A stretch of 64,000 nt of DNA from Tetranychus cinnabarinus (lineage: Eukaryota; Arthropoda; Arachnida; Trombidiformes; Tetranychidae): the NCBI GenBank assembly GCA_022266195.1, contig WHVY01000001.1, positions 1,984,001 through 2,048,000 of the forward strand, given 5' to 3'. Below are positions 22,752 through 36,329 of this stretch, piece by piece; position 1 is the first letter of the stretch, and each line of letters begins with the position of its first letter. Made by a program: the position numbers and the translations under genes. Under the pieces are notes generated by a model, which was not told where the DNA came from, did not search any database, and saw only the letters and a list, made by a program, of their open reading frames with translations.

Positions 22752-24884
22752 ATTTTCACAATTAAACTATCTTTAAATAAATCAACTCTACTCTATAATT
22801 AATTAGAAAAAAATAAATGACCAAACAGAATAAAAGTTGACAGAGTTTATTACAAATTGTTCTTTTTTTATTCGTAAGGATAACATTAAGTCTATTTGCA
22901 CAAAAAGATTTGTGTAAATAAAGATCTTTTTAATTAAGTCAACTCACGTAAAAAAAATTTTATTTAAATCAAATCTATTAATTTTTAAATATGTAGTTCG
23001 TGCAGGCTATGCTTTCTTTTCTGGATTATGTCTGAATCAAATTTTATTCTGACCCAGGATTCCAAATCTTAGCTCGATGTGAATGACCGCGTTTGAAAAC
23101 AGAAACCGTTAAATAGCTGTATCTCGCAACATAACTCATATTCATCAAGTAAATGTACTTTTATTGTTTTGTTTCGTTTGTTTGTTAATTTTTTATACCG
23201 ATTCAAGGTTTTTATTTTAATCTATTCTAGATCATTAGGAAATCATGTGTTCTTGGGTATCCAAAATGAATCGTAAAATCCTTGAAGTTGGTTGTTTTGT
23301 ACCAAAGCCATTTGCGCTTCAAAAGGCTTTCCGTTTCATGTCTTCAAATGTTTTGGTTGAAATTTATCATCATCCCTGGAATTTGTTATTATTTGCTTTT
23401 TGTTCCAACTAATTCATGATCATTTCTACTAACATAGCTCAATACTTATGTGAACTTAAAGGTAAATATTTGAACCACGTATCTTGCCCTCTTATTATTT
23501 CCATCTTCATGTGCTTGAGGTTGAACATCTTCTCAATGAAAATAATATTCAGTGCTAATATTGTTTACCTTTTTGTATTAGGTATTTTCCCATCGATCGA
23601 TTGGAACAAAGAAGGGCTCATCAGAGCTGGAGAACCTTGGAAAAAATCGAGAGTCACTTATCTCAACCCTTTAAGCATTGTATTCTGCCAAAAGTGTCGC
23701 TTGAATGGAAAAATTTATAAATTCTTGCTCGTAACTCTTTGATCGCATGTCTTCTTCAACAATGCCAAAGATTACAGAATCTCAAGACTCATCGCCCGTG
23801 AAAATAATCTTTCTAAGATTATTTTCATTATATCATCATGTGAGCTTTTTTGTTTAATTTCCTGTGCTGATCGTTAATATTAATGGATAGTGTTTTATCG
23901 GTGCAGCTATTTATTAGAAGTTATATTTGTTACCGTCATTAATGATAAAGTTTTCATTGAACTTGCCATTGATGAGGTTATTTATTTTCACCCCAAGCAC
24001 CTGTTTTCACCCTGGTAATGAACTTCGAACGAATATTTTCTCATTAAGTTTCATTCATTGAGAAAAAGTCAATGCACTTATCAACTCATTGTAAGATTGT
24101 TTACGCTCTCTTCCATGCTTACTTCAATACTTCATCCTGCGTAATCTTTAAAAATCAATCATACATTTAGACTTTGACAGCAGCGTATTCAACAAGCATT
24201 GAATACAATCCAATGAAAATATGTCAAAAATTAACCCTCTGAACCCAGTCTTATCTTACTGTTTATCAGTCAGCTGTTTCTATGTTGAATGCAATCGTTT
24301 ATTTGAAGTTTGCTCAGTCATGATTGACTTTATATTCTGCAATTAGGTTATAAAGGTAATCACGATCAACAGTTCAATTTTGCTCAGTGTAAAATGAAAC
24401 CAATTAATTTAGTTAATTGTTTGTTATCACTTCCCATATTTGTTAAAATGAATGTTCAATATAATCTTATACTTGAATGAACCTCTGATAACATTCAGGA
24501 AAATGCATTAGTATATTTAGTATTTCCATCTAATCAACCAATAATTTTCATCACCATCATGATCAATGATCATTATGGTTATAAAGTGAGTGAGAGAGAG
24601 AGAGAAGGATAGAAGGAGAGAAATAAGAAGAAATTTTCTCCCCTCTTTCCATTGCATTATTTTCTCTGAGAGAATCAATTGGATTAAGAAATAATCATCT
24701 AATCAGTTCGGTTGTCATGGTTTATTGATTCTTATTTAAACAAAATTTCATTGCTTACTCGGATCAATCGAGATTTAAACGTTAAGCCAACTAAATCAAC
24801 TGTTATAACCTTTTCAATAACTCGTTCAACCAACAGGAAAAAACGTTCAACTTTCCGAGATATCTTCCAACCTATTTACCAGCA
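22752..24884. other. Intergenic region, no supported gene
   Basis: A plus-strand frame at 23416-23742 could be spliced (donor AAAG|GTAAAT near 23461, acceptor TATTAG near 23580) to a 68-aa product, but nothing in it is recognisable and no flanking exons were found. A GA-rich microsatellite-like tract lies at about 24588-24625, upstream of the Kunitz gene. Confidence 0.4.
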
Positions 24885-25550
24885 ATGTACACAAAGATGG
24901 TTTCCCTTTATTTTTTTGTGTGTATTAATTCCTTGATTATTTATGTCAACACTCGAAGTAGTAAGTATCTCATTTATTTAACTATACCTGCCTATTTGAT
25001 ATTAATTGCTCACTCTCTATTTACCACAGTTAATACACCAGCAGTTTGCAAATTAGCTCCTCAACCTGGTCCTTGCTACAGTTATAATCCTCGTTACTTT
25101 TTCAATGATGAAACAAAAACCTGTGAACTATTTATTTATGGTGGCTGTCAAGGTAATGGCAACAATTTTGAAACCCAAAAAGACTGTATGTCTCTCTGTT
25201 CACTAACCAGCTCAGTGTCATTGAGACGATCAACACGAGATGCTGAAAATGCTGCAGATCCAAGCATTGATCCAAACTCAGAACAAGCAACATCCAATAA
25301 AACTTTAGGAGTAACAGCTACTGAACAACCAACTAATACTACGGAACCACCCAGAAAGCGGGAAGATATTTGTTTCCAACCATTTGCTGAAGGAACCTGC
25401 AAGGAAAATTTAATCCGTTATTATTATGATCCAGAGGTAAACAAGTGCATCAAATTCATCTTCAAAGGATGTTTCCAATATGACAATAACTTTGAAAAAT
25501 TGGAAGATTGTGAATCCCTTTGTGTAATACCAGACAAACAATCAAGATGA
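24885..25550 (+). CDS. Secreted protein with two Kunitz/BPTI protease-inhibitor domains
   Basis: Join: 24885-24960, 25030-25550; 198 aa (194 if the ATG at 24897 is used, which gives the cleaner signal peptide MVSLYFFVCINSLIIY). Two six-cysteine Kunitz domains are separated by a Thr/Glu/Pro-rich linker. Domain 1 begins VCKLAPQPGPC and has YGGCQGNGNNF. Domain 2 begins ICFQPFAEGTC and has FKGCFQYDNNF. The residue after the second cysteine (P1) is Tyr in domain 1 and Lys in domain 2, suggesting chymotrypsin-like and trypsin-like targets respectively. The 69-nt intron (GTAAGT...ACCACAG) has no stop and is a multiple of three, so a retained-intron form would also be translatable. Confidence 0.87.
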   Translation: MYTKMVSLYFFVCINSLIIYVNTRSSKYLIYLTIPAYLILIAHSLFTTVNTPAVCKLAPQPGPCYSYNPRYFFNDETKTCELFIYGGCQGNGNNFETQKDCMSLCSLTSSVSLRRSTRDAENAADPSIDPNSEQATSNKTLGVTATEQPTNTTEPPRKREDICFQPFAEGTCKENLIRYYYDPEVNKCIKFIFKGCFQYDNNFEKLEDCESLCVIPDKQSR

Positions 25551-27480
25551 ACTACATAGTGTCTCGCGTATTTATCTATAACTCTGCACTTGTAATTAAT
25601 TCAATCCTTTTGGTACTAAAAAAGGTTGATCTTATTTATTTTGTATGCTTTTTGATATAAGCAGTTATAAACCATCTAGCAGCCGCCATCATCAATCATT
25701 CTGTATCACCTTTACTTAATTTTCATTGATCACATTTAACATTTGCAAAAATTGCATTCACAATTCAACTTGTAACACAAATAACATTATATCATCTCTT
25801 TTTATGTAACATAAAAATCCCTCAAATGTTTGTGACATGATTGACAGCAAAATTGTTAAAATAATGAGAAAAGTCGATCATGAGCCAAAAAAACGATTAA
25901 CAATAAAGATAATTTGTTAAACTATCCAACCAAGTCTACCAACAATTAATACTATAACCATTTATGGCTACCTATGGCTATTTATGGCTTATACACTCAG
26001 CTGTTAGATTAAAAACCTAATTTTAACCTTAACACACGAACACCAAAAAATACTAAATAATGAAATAATGAAGTACATTTTGAAATGTTAAATTATCTCT
26101 CTGTAACACAAAGCTTAAGGAATAGTTAACAGCAATCAAATATTATTCAAATCTTAATAATTTTCTGATTTAACACGAAAATCAAAGATTAGATCTGAAG
26201 GGAATCACTATATCGGTTGTGAGTAATGTTGACTTTAACCCTAAACCAAGTACTCGCCAAAGTGCATCAGAAACATCATCAAGAAACAAGAATCGTCACA
26301 TTTAAGTGTAATTTTGCCGTATAATTAACTATGCAATTTAATCAACTAGTGCTTTTCAATATCTATAACAATTAATCTTGAACACGAGCAAAGGTTTGAT
26401 TATTCCTTATGAACCTGGCATAGGATCAAAAAACAAAAGTTACAACAATGATTGAAAGTTTACCTTGCAAAACATAATTAATGATCGGCAAAAGACTAAT
26501 TACTGCTAATTATCAGTAGCAAAGAAGTGATTAACTGAATCCCAGATAATTCTGGATCAATGAGATTAAAAATCAAGTTCAAGATAATAAGAAATGAAAA
26601 TGAAAATTCAATTTAATACAATTTTTGTCATAACCAAGTACAAAAGACAAATCCAACTTAATACTTTTGGTACATTTAGTCTCATTGTTTAACTCAGTCA
26701 ATATCAATATTGTCCTGATAAACTTAAATTGTTACTTGATCACCTTGGCTTATTAGTTAATCTTCTTGTCCTGACAATTTGTATGAATAATTTATTTACT
26801 TGGGTAAACAGTGAATAAATAAATCTACAATTAGTTTCAATCCATCTCAGAACGGATTGGTTAAAACAGGATTGATCTTGAACAGCAAAGACAACCAAAG
26901 ATTGACAATTAATTAAGATGTGATTAGAAGGGGGAATTTCCAATGAAAATTAACGATAAATCATAAAAATTATCAGCCAATAAATATAAATATATTTATA
27001 CTGTACAATAATATTATATAAAAGCAAAATGAAATAATATCGAGCAATTTATATTAATTGATCAAGGACGGTGTAAACCTTTCATTTTTTTTGTATTCCT
27101 ATTCAATTATCAACCACATTGTTTACAAATTTCAGTAGATTATATTATCCATTATTAATACAGAAATGGTAACTGAAACATGGTTAAAGAAGAGTTAAAA
27201 CTCGTGATTGAGTGGGTTGATAAAATAGACTAATTGTTAATTAACCCTTACATTGTTAAGTTGACATTTGAGAAAATAGCAGCAATTAAAAAGGTAATGA
27301 TTCTGTCAATCAAATCAGAGTATCCGATAGATATTATACTCGTTTAGTGCCTAATTTAAAGCATAAAACAATCGTTTAAAGATTCAATTGTGATTTAGAG
27401 GAACATTAATGCCAATTAAGTCAATTAGATTTGTATTGATAACCCATATTCAATCATTTAGACAATGTAAATTGAAGGCT
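25551..27480. other. Intergenic region, nothing recognised
   Basis: About 1.9 kb of AT-rich DNA downstream of the Kunitz gene. No open frame with recognisable content, RNA gene or repeat was seen on either strand. Confidence 0.5.
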
Positions 27481-27807
27481 CACAAAAGACCAAAAAGGAC
27501 CGAAAATTGCCAAAACCAAAGAAACCACTAAATGACCAAAAATAGCCATTCATTGATCAGTTTATTGCAATATTTTTGGTTTAATTTTGGTGCAAAATCA
27601 GTTCTCTGGATAATCAATGGATAGTTAAAGTTGAGAAACAAATCAATGTGATTTTGTGAAAATAAATTGTCTTACAAGTTGATTGAATGTTTAAGTATAA
27701 CAGTTATTTTATGATTTTTGCATATTTTATTTAAAAATGGGTGTTTTTGGTCATTTGGTGGTTTCTTTGGTTTTTGGCCAGTTTTGGCTCTTTTTGGTCT
27801 TTTGTTG
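27481..27807. repeat. Foldback element with ~65 bp imperfect inverted arms
   Basis: The left arm (27481-27546) begins CACAAAAGACCAAAAAGGAC and ends with AAATGACCAAAAATAGC. The right arm (27741-27807) is its imperfect reverse complement, ending TTTTTGGTCTTTTGTTG. A loop of about 195 bp separates the arms. There is no coding capacity. It is either a MITE or a hairpin; no convincing target duplication was found. Confidence 0.6.
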
Positions 27808-28360
27808 ATTCCCTGTAAATTGTAGAGATCGTTTTGTGTGTATGGTTAAAGGGGTAATTGAATTTATAAATGTCAAATCTGTTTAATCTAAAACAAACTG
27901 AAATGAAACAGGAATCACTTGAAACATTGGAATTGAGATTTTATTGATAAATGTTGCTTATTCTGAACTTGTAAGAATGTTTCAATTTAGTATTACATAT
28001 TACAGAATATATTTGATCTTTGTGATGTTCAATTTGATTAATATTGATTGATCTGTACATGTGATCTGATCATGGTGATAATAATAATATAGATTATCTT
28101 TTAATTCAATGTGAAAATACCATTAGCCTTGTATGCTTTGAAAAACCCGCTCTGCATCAGTTTGTTTACACTGAATCAGATTACCAGCTGATTGAAATAC
28201 AAGCTTTTCATGTTGGTTTTTTTATAAATCTAATTTAGTTTATCTAACTGTCATTTTTTATGCTAATTGTCATCGCAGTTAATTTAGTAAAAATCAGATG
28301 CTAGTATTGATTTCCATAACTTGTTATTTTTAACCTCTGAATCTCAAATTTCTTCCCAAT
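27808..28360. other. Upstream region of FRA10AC1
   Basis: Non-coding AT-rich sequence up to the FRA10AC1 start codon. No repeat or regulatory motif was recognised. Confidence 0.45.
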
Positions 28361-29540
28361 ATGGATAACAAAAGGTTGGATGTTTTCTTTGCACTTATTT
28401 TTTGTTGATAATTGATCGTCTTAATTTATTAATCGGTTATTTTTATTAAAGAAAGGTTGAAGACGATGATGCACATTCGACTAAAAGCAAGAAGACTGAA
28501 ATTGGAGCTCCTCAGGATTGTGTGAAAAAACCACCATTAGAAGCTGTAAGTTGTAACATTAAGATTTCTTTACTATCTGTCAGATCATTATTGACAATTT
28601 TTTGTATTAATCTGTTTATTACAGTACACAAAACACATGATGTTGATCAAGCAATATCTATCGGATCAAAAAGGAGAAGTTCAGAAACCTAAAAGTCGTA
28701 CAAGTAAGGTTGTCACTGATTTAGACGTTTTAAAAGCAAATCACAAATTTCTTTGGGACGATGAGGATCAAACAGATACTTGGTAAGATCAAATCCCAAT
28801 TGAAACAATCAATTATACTCATCATGATCTTTTTCTGTTCACAGGGAAAAGCGTGTTGCTAGAAAATATTATGATAAACTATTTAAGGAATATTGCATTG
28901 CCGATTTGAAACGATACAAAGAAAATAAAGTAAGTCATTGCGCTTCATTTGTTCTGTTATTTTTACAATTTTTTACATTTTTTAATTTTGATCCGGCAGA
29001 TTGCTTTGAGGTGGAGAATCGAAAAAGAAGTCATCGATGGGAAAGGACAGTTCATTTGTGCTGACGTGAATTGTATAGCGAAAGACTTATTAAAAAGTTG
29101 GGAAGTAAATTTCGCATATATTGAACAAGGAGAGAAGAAAAATGCGTTAGTTAAAATCCGTAAGTTTTTGTTTATTGCTATGACTACATTCATTAGATAC
29201 GTTCTGAAATTTAACATTCCTTCTCATTTATTCAGGGTTATGTCCGGATTGCTCTTATAAATTAAATTATCATCACAAAAGAAAAGAAATCAAGAAAAAT
29301 CGAAAAGATGGGAAAAATAAGTCTACTTATAAACAAGAGACTGATATTGATTCTGATGTATCTGATATGGTTGGTCCATCTAATAGCTCAACGAATAAAG
29401 AGTTCAACCCGGTGACAGTGAAAGAAGAAAAAGATGAAGATTTAGTTTGTATTTGGAGTTCAAATCAGCCTCAACCGAATACCGAACCGGAGTCTATAGA
29501 GACTGAGATGGATGAATATTTGTCAGAACTTTTCATGTAA
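28361..29540 (+). CDS. FRA10AC1: FRA10AC1 homologue (nuclear protein)
   Basis: Join: 28361-28374, 28452-28545, 28625-28782, 28845-28929, 29000-29159, 29236-29540; 816 nt, 271 aa. The conserved FRA10 core runs from about residue 68 to 175: HKFLWDDEDQTDTWEKR, ARKYYDKLFKEYCIADL, RYKENK, RWRIEKEVIDGKGQFIC, LKSWEVNFAYIEQGEKKNA, and the CPDCSYKLNYHHKRKEIK zinc-ribbon-like end. In human this is the nuclear protein of the FRA10A fragile site; it associates with spliceosomes and its exact role is unknown. The Lys-rich N-terminus and acidic Ser/Glu tail are lineage-specific. All five introns are short and join in frame. Confidence 0.95.
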
Positions 29541-29850
29541 ATTTTGTAAATTAAATTTAATAATATATTCGACATGAATTTACAACTTGCAACATTTTTG
29601 AATCATTTTATACCCAATGAAGGTTTTTTTGTAATCAAGGCCTACACATTTTAAATTTGATTTCAGTAATAAACCTCAATTTCATTGTAAGTTTAACTAT
29701 TCGAGTAAATCTCATTCTGGTCTTTGTTAAAGTATTTAATCTCAGATCAACTAAAAAAGGTGAACTTGTCCTTTACTGAACAGAGGGTTTCCCTCATTAA
29801 AAAGATAGAAAATAGACGATTTCCACCACCGAAGAAACCAACAACCATAA
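29541..29850. other. Convergent spacer between FRA10AC1 and SQOR
   Basis: Shared 3' UTR region of two converging genes. A degraded copy of its right part recurs near 46840-46900 within the SQOR pseudogene. No gene was seen. Confidence 0.5.
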
Positions 29851-31610
<1,760 letters not shown>

Positions 31611-32800
31611 TTAACAATTTAAAACTCGTAATTTGATTATAAATATTCAAACGCTCATTTCACAATTAAATCTCTGAAATAGAGTTAAAAGAGTAACCAA
31701 CAAAATAAAAAAATGTAAACAATCAAAGATAGCTTTAACGCCATCTATTATGTAAAAATTTACAAGTTGTTCATTGGTCTGATTCATGGATTCAATTTCT
31801 GAATCTCATGATTATTAAAACTCTGTAACGGGAAAAACAATTGAACTTCATTGAAAAAGGTAAACAATTATTATAATATTTCATCGTGCTCGCTGGTTTC
31901 TTGAACAAGTTGAACCATTTGTCCAAACAATGTTATTGTGATGTGATCACAAAATGCGATTTATCTTGCTGTTAGGAAGTAATTTATCTAATTGCGAAAA
32001 TTATCAGTGAAAAATTCAATATATTGATAAATAGAAAACAATTAAAGAAATTGATAATCCAAATGTTTTCTATATTGTTTGTAAGCTTATGTGGATAGAT
32101 GATAATTTACCAAGAATAAGCCCATTAATTCACAATAAGGATGATGATAATATTGACTATAATAACTGATTGCAAGTCAAATAACGGAAAATAAAATTTG
32201 TACCTCAAATTGTTGAGCAAATGAACAAATGATTTGATTATATATACATTGACTGCTTGAACTAATGAATAATGATTATGGCCTCATTATTCAAGGGTCC
32301 TATGAAAATTTTTGATAAGACACATAATTTATTGATAGCTAATTAATATAATCTGCATAGCCAGTCTCACAAATAAATATAATCTTGATTAGAACAATCA
32401 ATGGATCATTAACCCTCGATGAAAAACAAAAACAATTAACTACGTTTAATAACAAAGATTAGACTTTACTTTCCAGTCCCTTTGTAGGAGATAGACTTAT
32501 ACCTTATTCAAGCGCCATTCAATTTAAACTGCAGGTTGTACTTGTTTTGTTAGCACTTGTTGCTAGGAAACACTAAAGCCTCAAGTATTTTTTGCCTTTT
32601 GCCTCACTTGATAATACATTGTTATGTTTTTGTTTTGGTTTGGTGTATTCACTTGATATTTCAAATCGTAGTAAAACTGAAATATTTTACATCGTCATTT
32701 ATCATCATATTGCAATCATTTTCTATTTTATTAATTTTGTCCATTTTGTTTGGATTTGAGTTTTTGGTTTTTCTTCCTGCTTCGCTTTTGTTTGAAAACA
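31611..32800. other. Divergent intergenic region between SQOR and the Kelch gene
   Basis: AT-rich bidirectional upstream region. About 31760-31960 recurs in degraded form at 47235-47440. An open frame at 32557-32811 is hydrophobic by base composition, overlaps the Kelch start and has no recognisable content. Confidence 0.45.
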
Positions 32801-34594
32801 ATGAACTGTGATCGTGAAGAAGATGAATATCATTACAAAATTTTGATGGTTCGCAGTAAATCTCCTATTTGGGTATCTCTAACTCTTGGTGATAATGCTG
32901 AAGTCCAGGAATTGAAAAGTCATGATTCTGACGATGACTCGCTCATAACACGAGCAGACCAAGAATCCTTCATTCAACCAGAAACTTATGTTGACCAGCC
33001 TCGTGCAAAAGCTATCTGGTCATCAATTCAAAATGCATCACAACTTCATCTAAATCGCTCAGAAAGCTCTACTAGCTCATTTTCTGTGATAAATGAAGAC
33101 CAATTAAATGATTCTGCTAATAGTTTGGTCGCAGATGGTGAACCTCATTCCTCTGTACCTTCTCATTCTCCTTCTTCTCGTCGAGAAGTAGATGATGTCA
33201 ATGAGGATGATTATGAGGAAGAAAATAAATCATCTGCCAGCGGTATGGTCATGTTAAACATGCAAGCCTCACCAGTTGCAAATTGGACCAACTTGTCGAT
33301 CTCGGTTGATCAAAAAACCAATGACTCTTATTATCCCAATGTTCTTTCTGATGCTCACTCTGATTCTTTGATATGTTTGGGAATGGAGTTCGCTTTACGG
33401 ATAGTTGAGGTCCTTAAAGAACAAGAAAGATCACCGGTTACTCCTCTTTCTCTGAGTCTCAATTATCTTGAACGAATTCTCAACTGTGAAGCATTTTTGG
33501 AGCTTCCGTTGGAGCTGTTAAATAAGATACTGTCTTTGCAACGCAATGATTCATCTATCGAAGCCACTTTCGCAAAAAGTCTGGTTAAATGGGCTGAAAG
33601 ATCAGAAGAACATCAAAAGCATTTAGCCTCTCTTTTGAGAAGAATCAATCTACAGTCTCTTAATACAGAGCAACTTATTGACCTGAGTAAAATGCGTTTA
33701 ATTCGGAAAAGTCTCGAGTGTCGAGATATTATTGATGTGTCAAAGAATGGTCTTCTCATGTCAATGTCCACAAGTCTTCAATCTCCTGAAACATACAATT
33801 ATGTTTACATTCTCGCTCGAGGTTACCAAAAAACCTGGGAACACAGTATTCATCAGATCAATCTAGCAACGGGTATAAGTAAAAAAATACCTACAAAGCA
33901 AGCAATTTTGCTGGCAGTTCTCGCAGACAGCCTCTTAGTTTTTGGGCATCGAAATCCTAGAAACCGGTCTGTTGATGTTTATAATCTGGAGAGGAAAATG
34001 TGGACTTCCATGACTAACTGGCCCATTGATTTGGTTATATCGTCGATGTGTACCTTTGCAAATTGTATTTATTTCACAGCCTCTATCGGAGTATCTCACA
34101 ACTTTTACAAATATGATCCATCTTCAGACGAGTTCCGAATGATTTTAGCACCATCAAGAATCACTATCAGGGAAAATGACAAAATATCAGTCTTCGATAA
34201 ACAGATTTTATTCATTTCCAGTGGTGCGGCTTATGATCCTGTTTTGTTCAAATGGAATTTCTTTGTGCCATTTCCTTCATCCTTATCATCTCATCCACTT
34301 ACTATTTTCAATGATAAACTAATCTATCTTGATGAACCAGAGCGGTTCTACTGGTTTGATCCTAAAAATGGTAAAAGAGGACTTCACTCGTCAAAATCAA
34401 GCAATGATGGTGTATCACCAGGGAAAGTGATTGATTTGGTGGTAACCAATTCCAAACTATACATAATTCAGAAATGCTCCAATGGTGTTCAGATCATGAA
34501 TTATGACGAAGAAACAAGCACATGGATCGATTGTTTCAAAGTTGATCTTCAAAATGAGCCATTGAGATGTGCCGTCTCAACTGACAATAACTAA
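32801..34594 (+). CDS. BACK/Kelch-repeat protein lacking an obvious BTB domain, intronless
   Basis: 597-aa single-exon protein. The N-terminal ~190 residues are acidic and Ser-rich (VNEDDYEEENKSSASG). A BACK-like helical region follows near residues 215-310 (LNYLERILNCEAFLELPLE, SIEATFAKSLVKWAERSEE). The C-terminal ~270 residues have Kelch-like blades with RSVDVYNLERKMWTSM and DEETSTWIDCF. BTB-BACK-Kelch proteins usually recruit cullin-3, but no BTB fold is visible here, so it may not be an E3 adaptor. The frame extends upstream to 32750, but the first ATG is at 32801. Its 3' end is duplicated in degraded form at 35050-35125. Confidence 0.7.
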   Translation: MNCDREEDEYHYKILMVRSKSPIWVSLTLGDNAEVQELKSHDSDDDSLITRADQESFIQPETYVDQPRAKAIWSSIQNASQLHLNRSESSTSSFSVINEDQLNDSANSLVADGEPHSSVPSHSPSSRREVDDVNEDDYEEENKSSASGMVMLNMQASPVANWTNLSISVDQKTNDSYYPNVLSDAHSDSLICLGMEFALRIVEVLKEQERSPVTPLSLSLNYLERILNCEAFLELPLELLNKILSLQRNDSSIEATFAKSLVKWAERSEEHQKHLASLLRRINLQSLNTEQLIDLSKMRLIRKSLECRDIIDVSKNGLLMSMSTSLQSPETYNYVYILARGYQKTWEHSIHQINLATGISKKIPTKQAILLAVLADSLLVFGHRNPRNRSVDVYNLERKMWTSMTNWPIDLVISSMCTFANCIYFTASIGVSHNFYKYDPSSDEFRMILAPSRITIRENDKISVFDKQILFISSGAAYDPVLFKWNFFVPFPSSLSSHPLTIFNDKLIYLDEPERFYWFDPKNGKRGLHSSKSSNDGVSPGKVIDLVVTNSKLYIIQKCSNGVQIMNYDEETSTWIDCFKVDLQNEPLRCAVSTDNN

Positions 34595-35039
34595 TGATAA
34601 TATCTCAAACAATCACTTACTTATTTCTACCATTTCTAATTAAGACATTTATCTGATTATCCCTGAAATTTAATTTTTAAATATTTGGACTATTAATTTA
34701 ATCCATCGTATAAAGCTAAAGTTAAAACTGTATTTGACTATTTTATTCTCTTAGAATAAAAATCGCAAAAAAACTGAAATGATGTTTTCCATTTTCTTTA
34801 TTCTTAAGCTTACATAATTATCTGAGATCAGATCGAGAAACAATTATGATAATCCACTTGAAATGTATTTCCTGACTCTAACTCACTTTGACGCTTATCT
34901 AATAATTGTTTCTGTCTTTACTATTAATAGAGTTATTATGATTATTAAACCAGTGACAATTAAATTTTTATGATTGAACCCCAAACTAAAAAAAAATTGA
35001 TGCAAAACAGGTAATAATGATTGATTTGGTGATCAATTT
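34595..35039. other. Downstream region of the Kelch gene
   Basis: AT-rich 3' flanking sequence with no supported gene, ending where the duplicated Kelch fragment begins. Confidence 0.45.
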
Positions 35040-35225
35040 AAAATAATACTCTGTTCAAATTATGATGCAGAAACAATTGTTTCAAAGTTTATCTTCAAAT
35101 TGAGCCATTCAGTCTAAACTGACGCATTTATTGAAAACGGAGAGAATTGAAAAAACGCGTTAATTAAAATAAGTAAGTTTTTGTTTATTGCCATAGATAC
35201 ATTCATCAGATACAACGTTCATTAT
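35040..35225 (+). pseudogene. Decayed fragments of the Kelch gene 3' end and FRA10AC1 exon 5/intron 5
   Basis: About 35055-35125 matches the end of the Kelch coding region (AATTATGA, GAAACAA, TTGTTTCAAAGTT, ATCTTCAAA, TGAGCCATT), with frame-breaking changes. About 35135-35222 matches 29130-29215 of FRA10AC1 across its exon 5 donor (GGAGAGAA, GTAAGTTTTTGTTTATTGC, ACATTCAT, AGATAC). These scraps border the retrotransposon directly and show that it landed in a degraded duplication of the genes to its left. Confidence 0.7.
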
Positions 35226-35229
35226 GTAC

Positions 35230-36298
35230 TGAAAGGTTTACAATTCAGTTCGTTTACAAACGCAGAGCACAATTTAAACACAATTAAATTTAATCACAAT
35301 TAAAGTTGAATTCAAACAGACTCAGAAGATTTATTCAGCCCTTCAAATCCTGAATATCAGGTTCTTTTAGGATCACTGAGTTTTCAAACTCTTAAATAAA
35401 ACCAAAGTCAAACAAAGGTTACAATTTCTAAGCTAGGATTAGCAAAGAGTAGAAACCACAAACTGGTCAACTGGAATGTCTCTGGACAAGAAATAGTTCA
35501 AACAGGAATAGTTCAAACTGGTTTTAACTGTAGAGCTTATAAGCTATGATGAACTAGATGACTTCTCGAGAAAAGCTTATTTAAGCAAGATGACTATCTG
35601 GCGCGCAAATGTGTATCACAAGTCAACCAAAAGAGTGACAAACACGAACAATAAAACTCGATGATTATAATCAGCACTATCAGGAACAGTTCAAGAGCTG
35701 TGATTTCCAGCATCTGAAGAACTCATTTAGATTTGAAGATAGACTATAGTCTTAAGCACATAGAATTAAGGAAAACTAGAAGCACAATTGAAACACTTAA
35801 AGATATTTATTTTTACACCAAAATTTAACCCAAATTTTAAAGAAAATTAAGATGAAGATGAAATGGTTTATAAACCAACTTATTAGAAAGCATAGAAAAC
35901 ACTTATATTTTTAGATTCAGACATTTCGATTCTGTTGATTGACAATATTAAAACTAGGATATTTTCACTGTACTTAATCAAAGACATAAAAAGAGATAAT
36001 TAAACCCAATTAAAGGAACCCCTTATATACGTTACTAAACGGAAGGAAAGAACAAAAGAAAAAGGAAAAGGAATAATTGTGTAAGCTTAGAAGCTATGGA
36101 CAACCATTACTGTGACAACAGTAAACAATCTTATGATGTCACTTAATAGGGATTATTACAAAATTACAAAACCAAAATTTATGTTTTAAACAAAGATAAG
36201 CTTACAAGCTAAACAAAATGAAATTAAAGATTAAATGAAAGAATGATTATTATCAAATGATTATGATTGGGATTGATTTTGGGCAACTCTACCCTTCA
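35230..36298 (-). repeat. 3' LTR (1,069 bp)
   Basis: It ends TG...CA on both strands; on the minus strand it begins TGAAGGGTAGAG and ends AACCTTTCA. A TATA box (TATATAAGG, minus, at about 36021-36030) and a polyadenylation signal (AATAAA, minus, at 35330-35335) define likely U3, R and U5. By eye I saw no mismatch with the other LTR, and the lengths are equal. Confidence 0.95.
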
Positions 36299-36312
36299 CA
36301 TCCCCTCCTCGA
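36299..36312 (-). other. Polypurine tract (plus-strand primer)
   Basis: On the minus strand, TCGAGGAGGGGATG sits immediately before the 3' LTR, the expected place and composition for the RNase H-resistant primer of plus-strand synthesis. Confidence 0.75.
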
Positions 36313-36329
36313 TGATCAAGAACCCAAAA

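Noticed and set aside
23416..23742. Small plus-strand gene with a possible intron
   Set aside because: The splice sites are plausible, but the 68-aa product has no recognisable features and the frame is short in AT-rich DNA.
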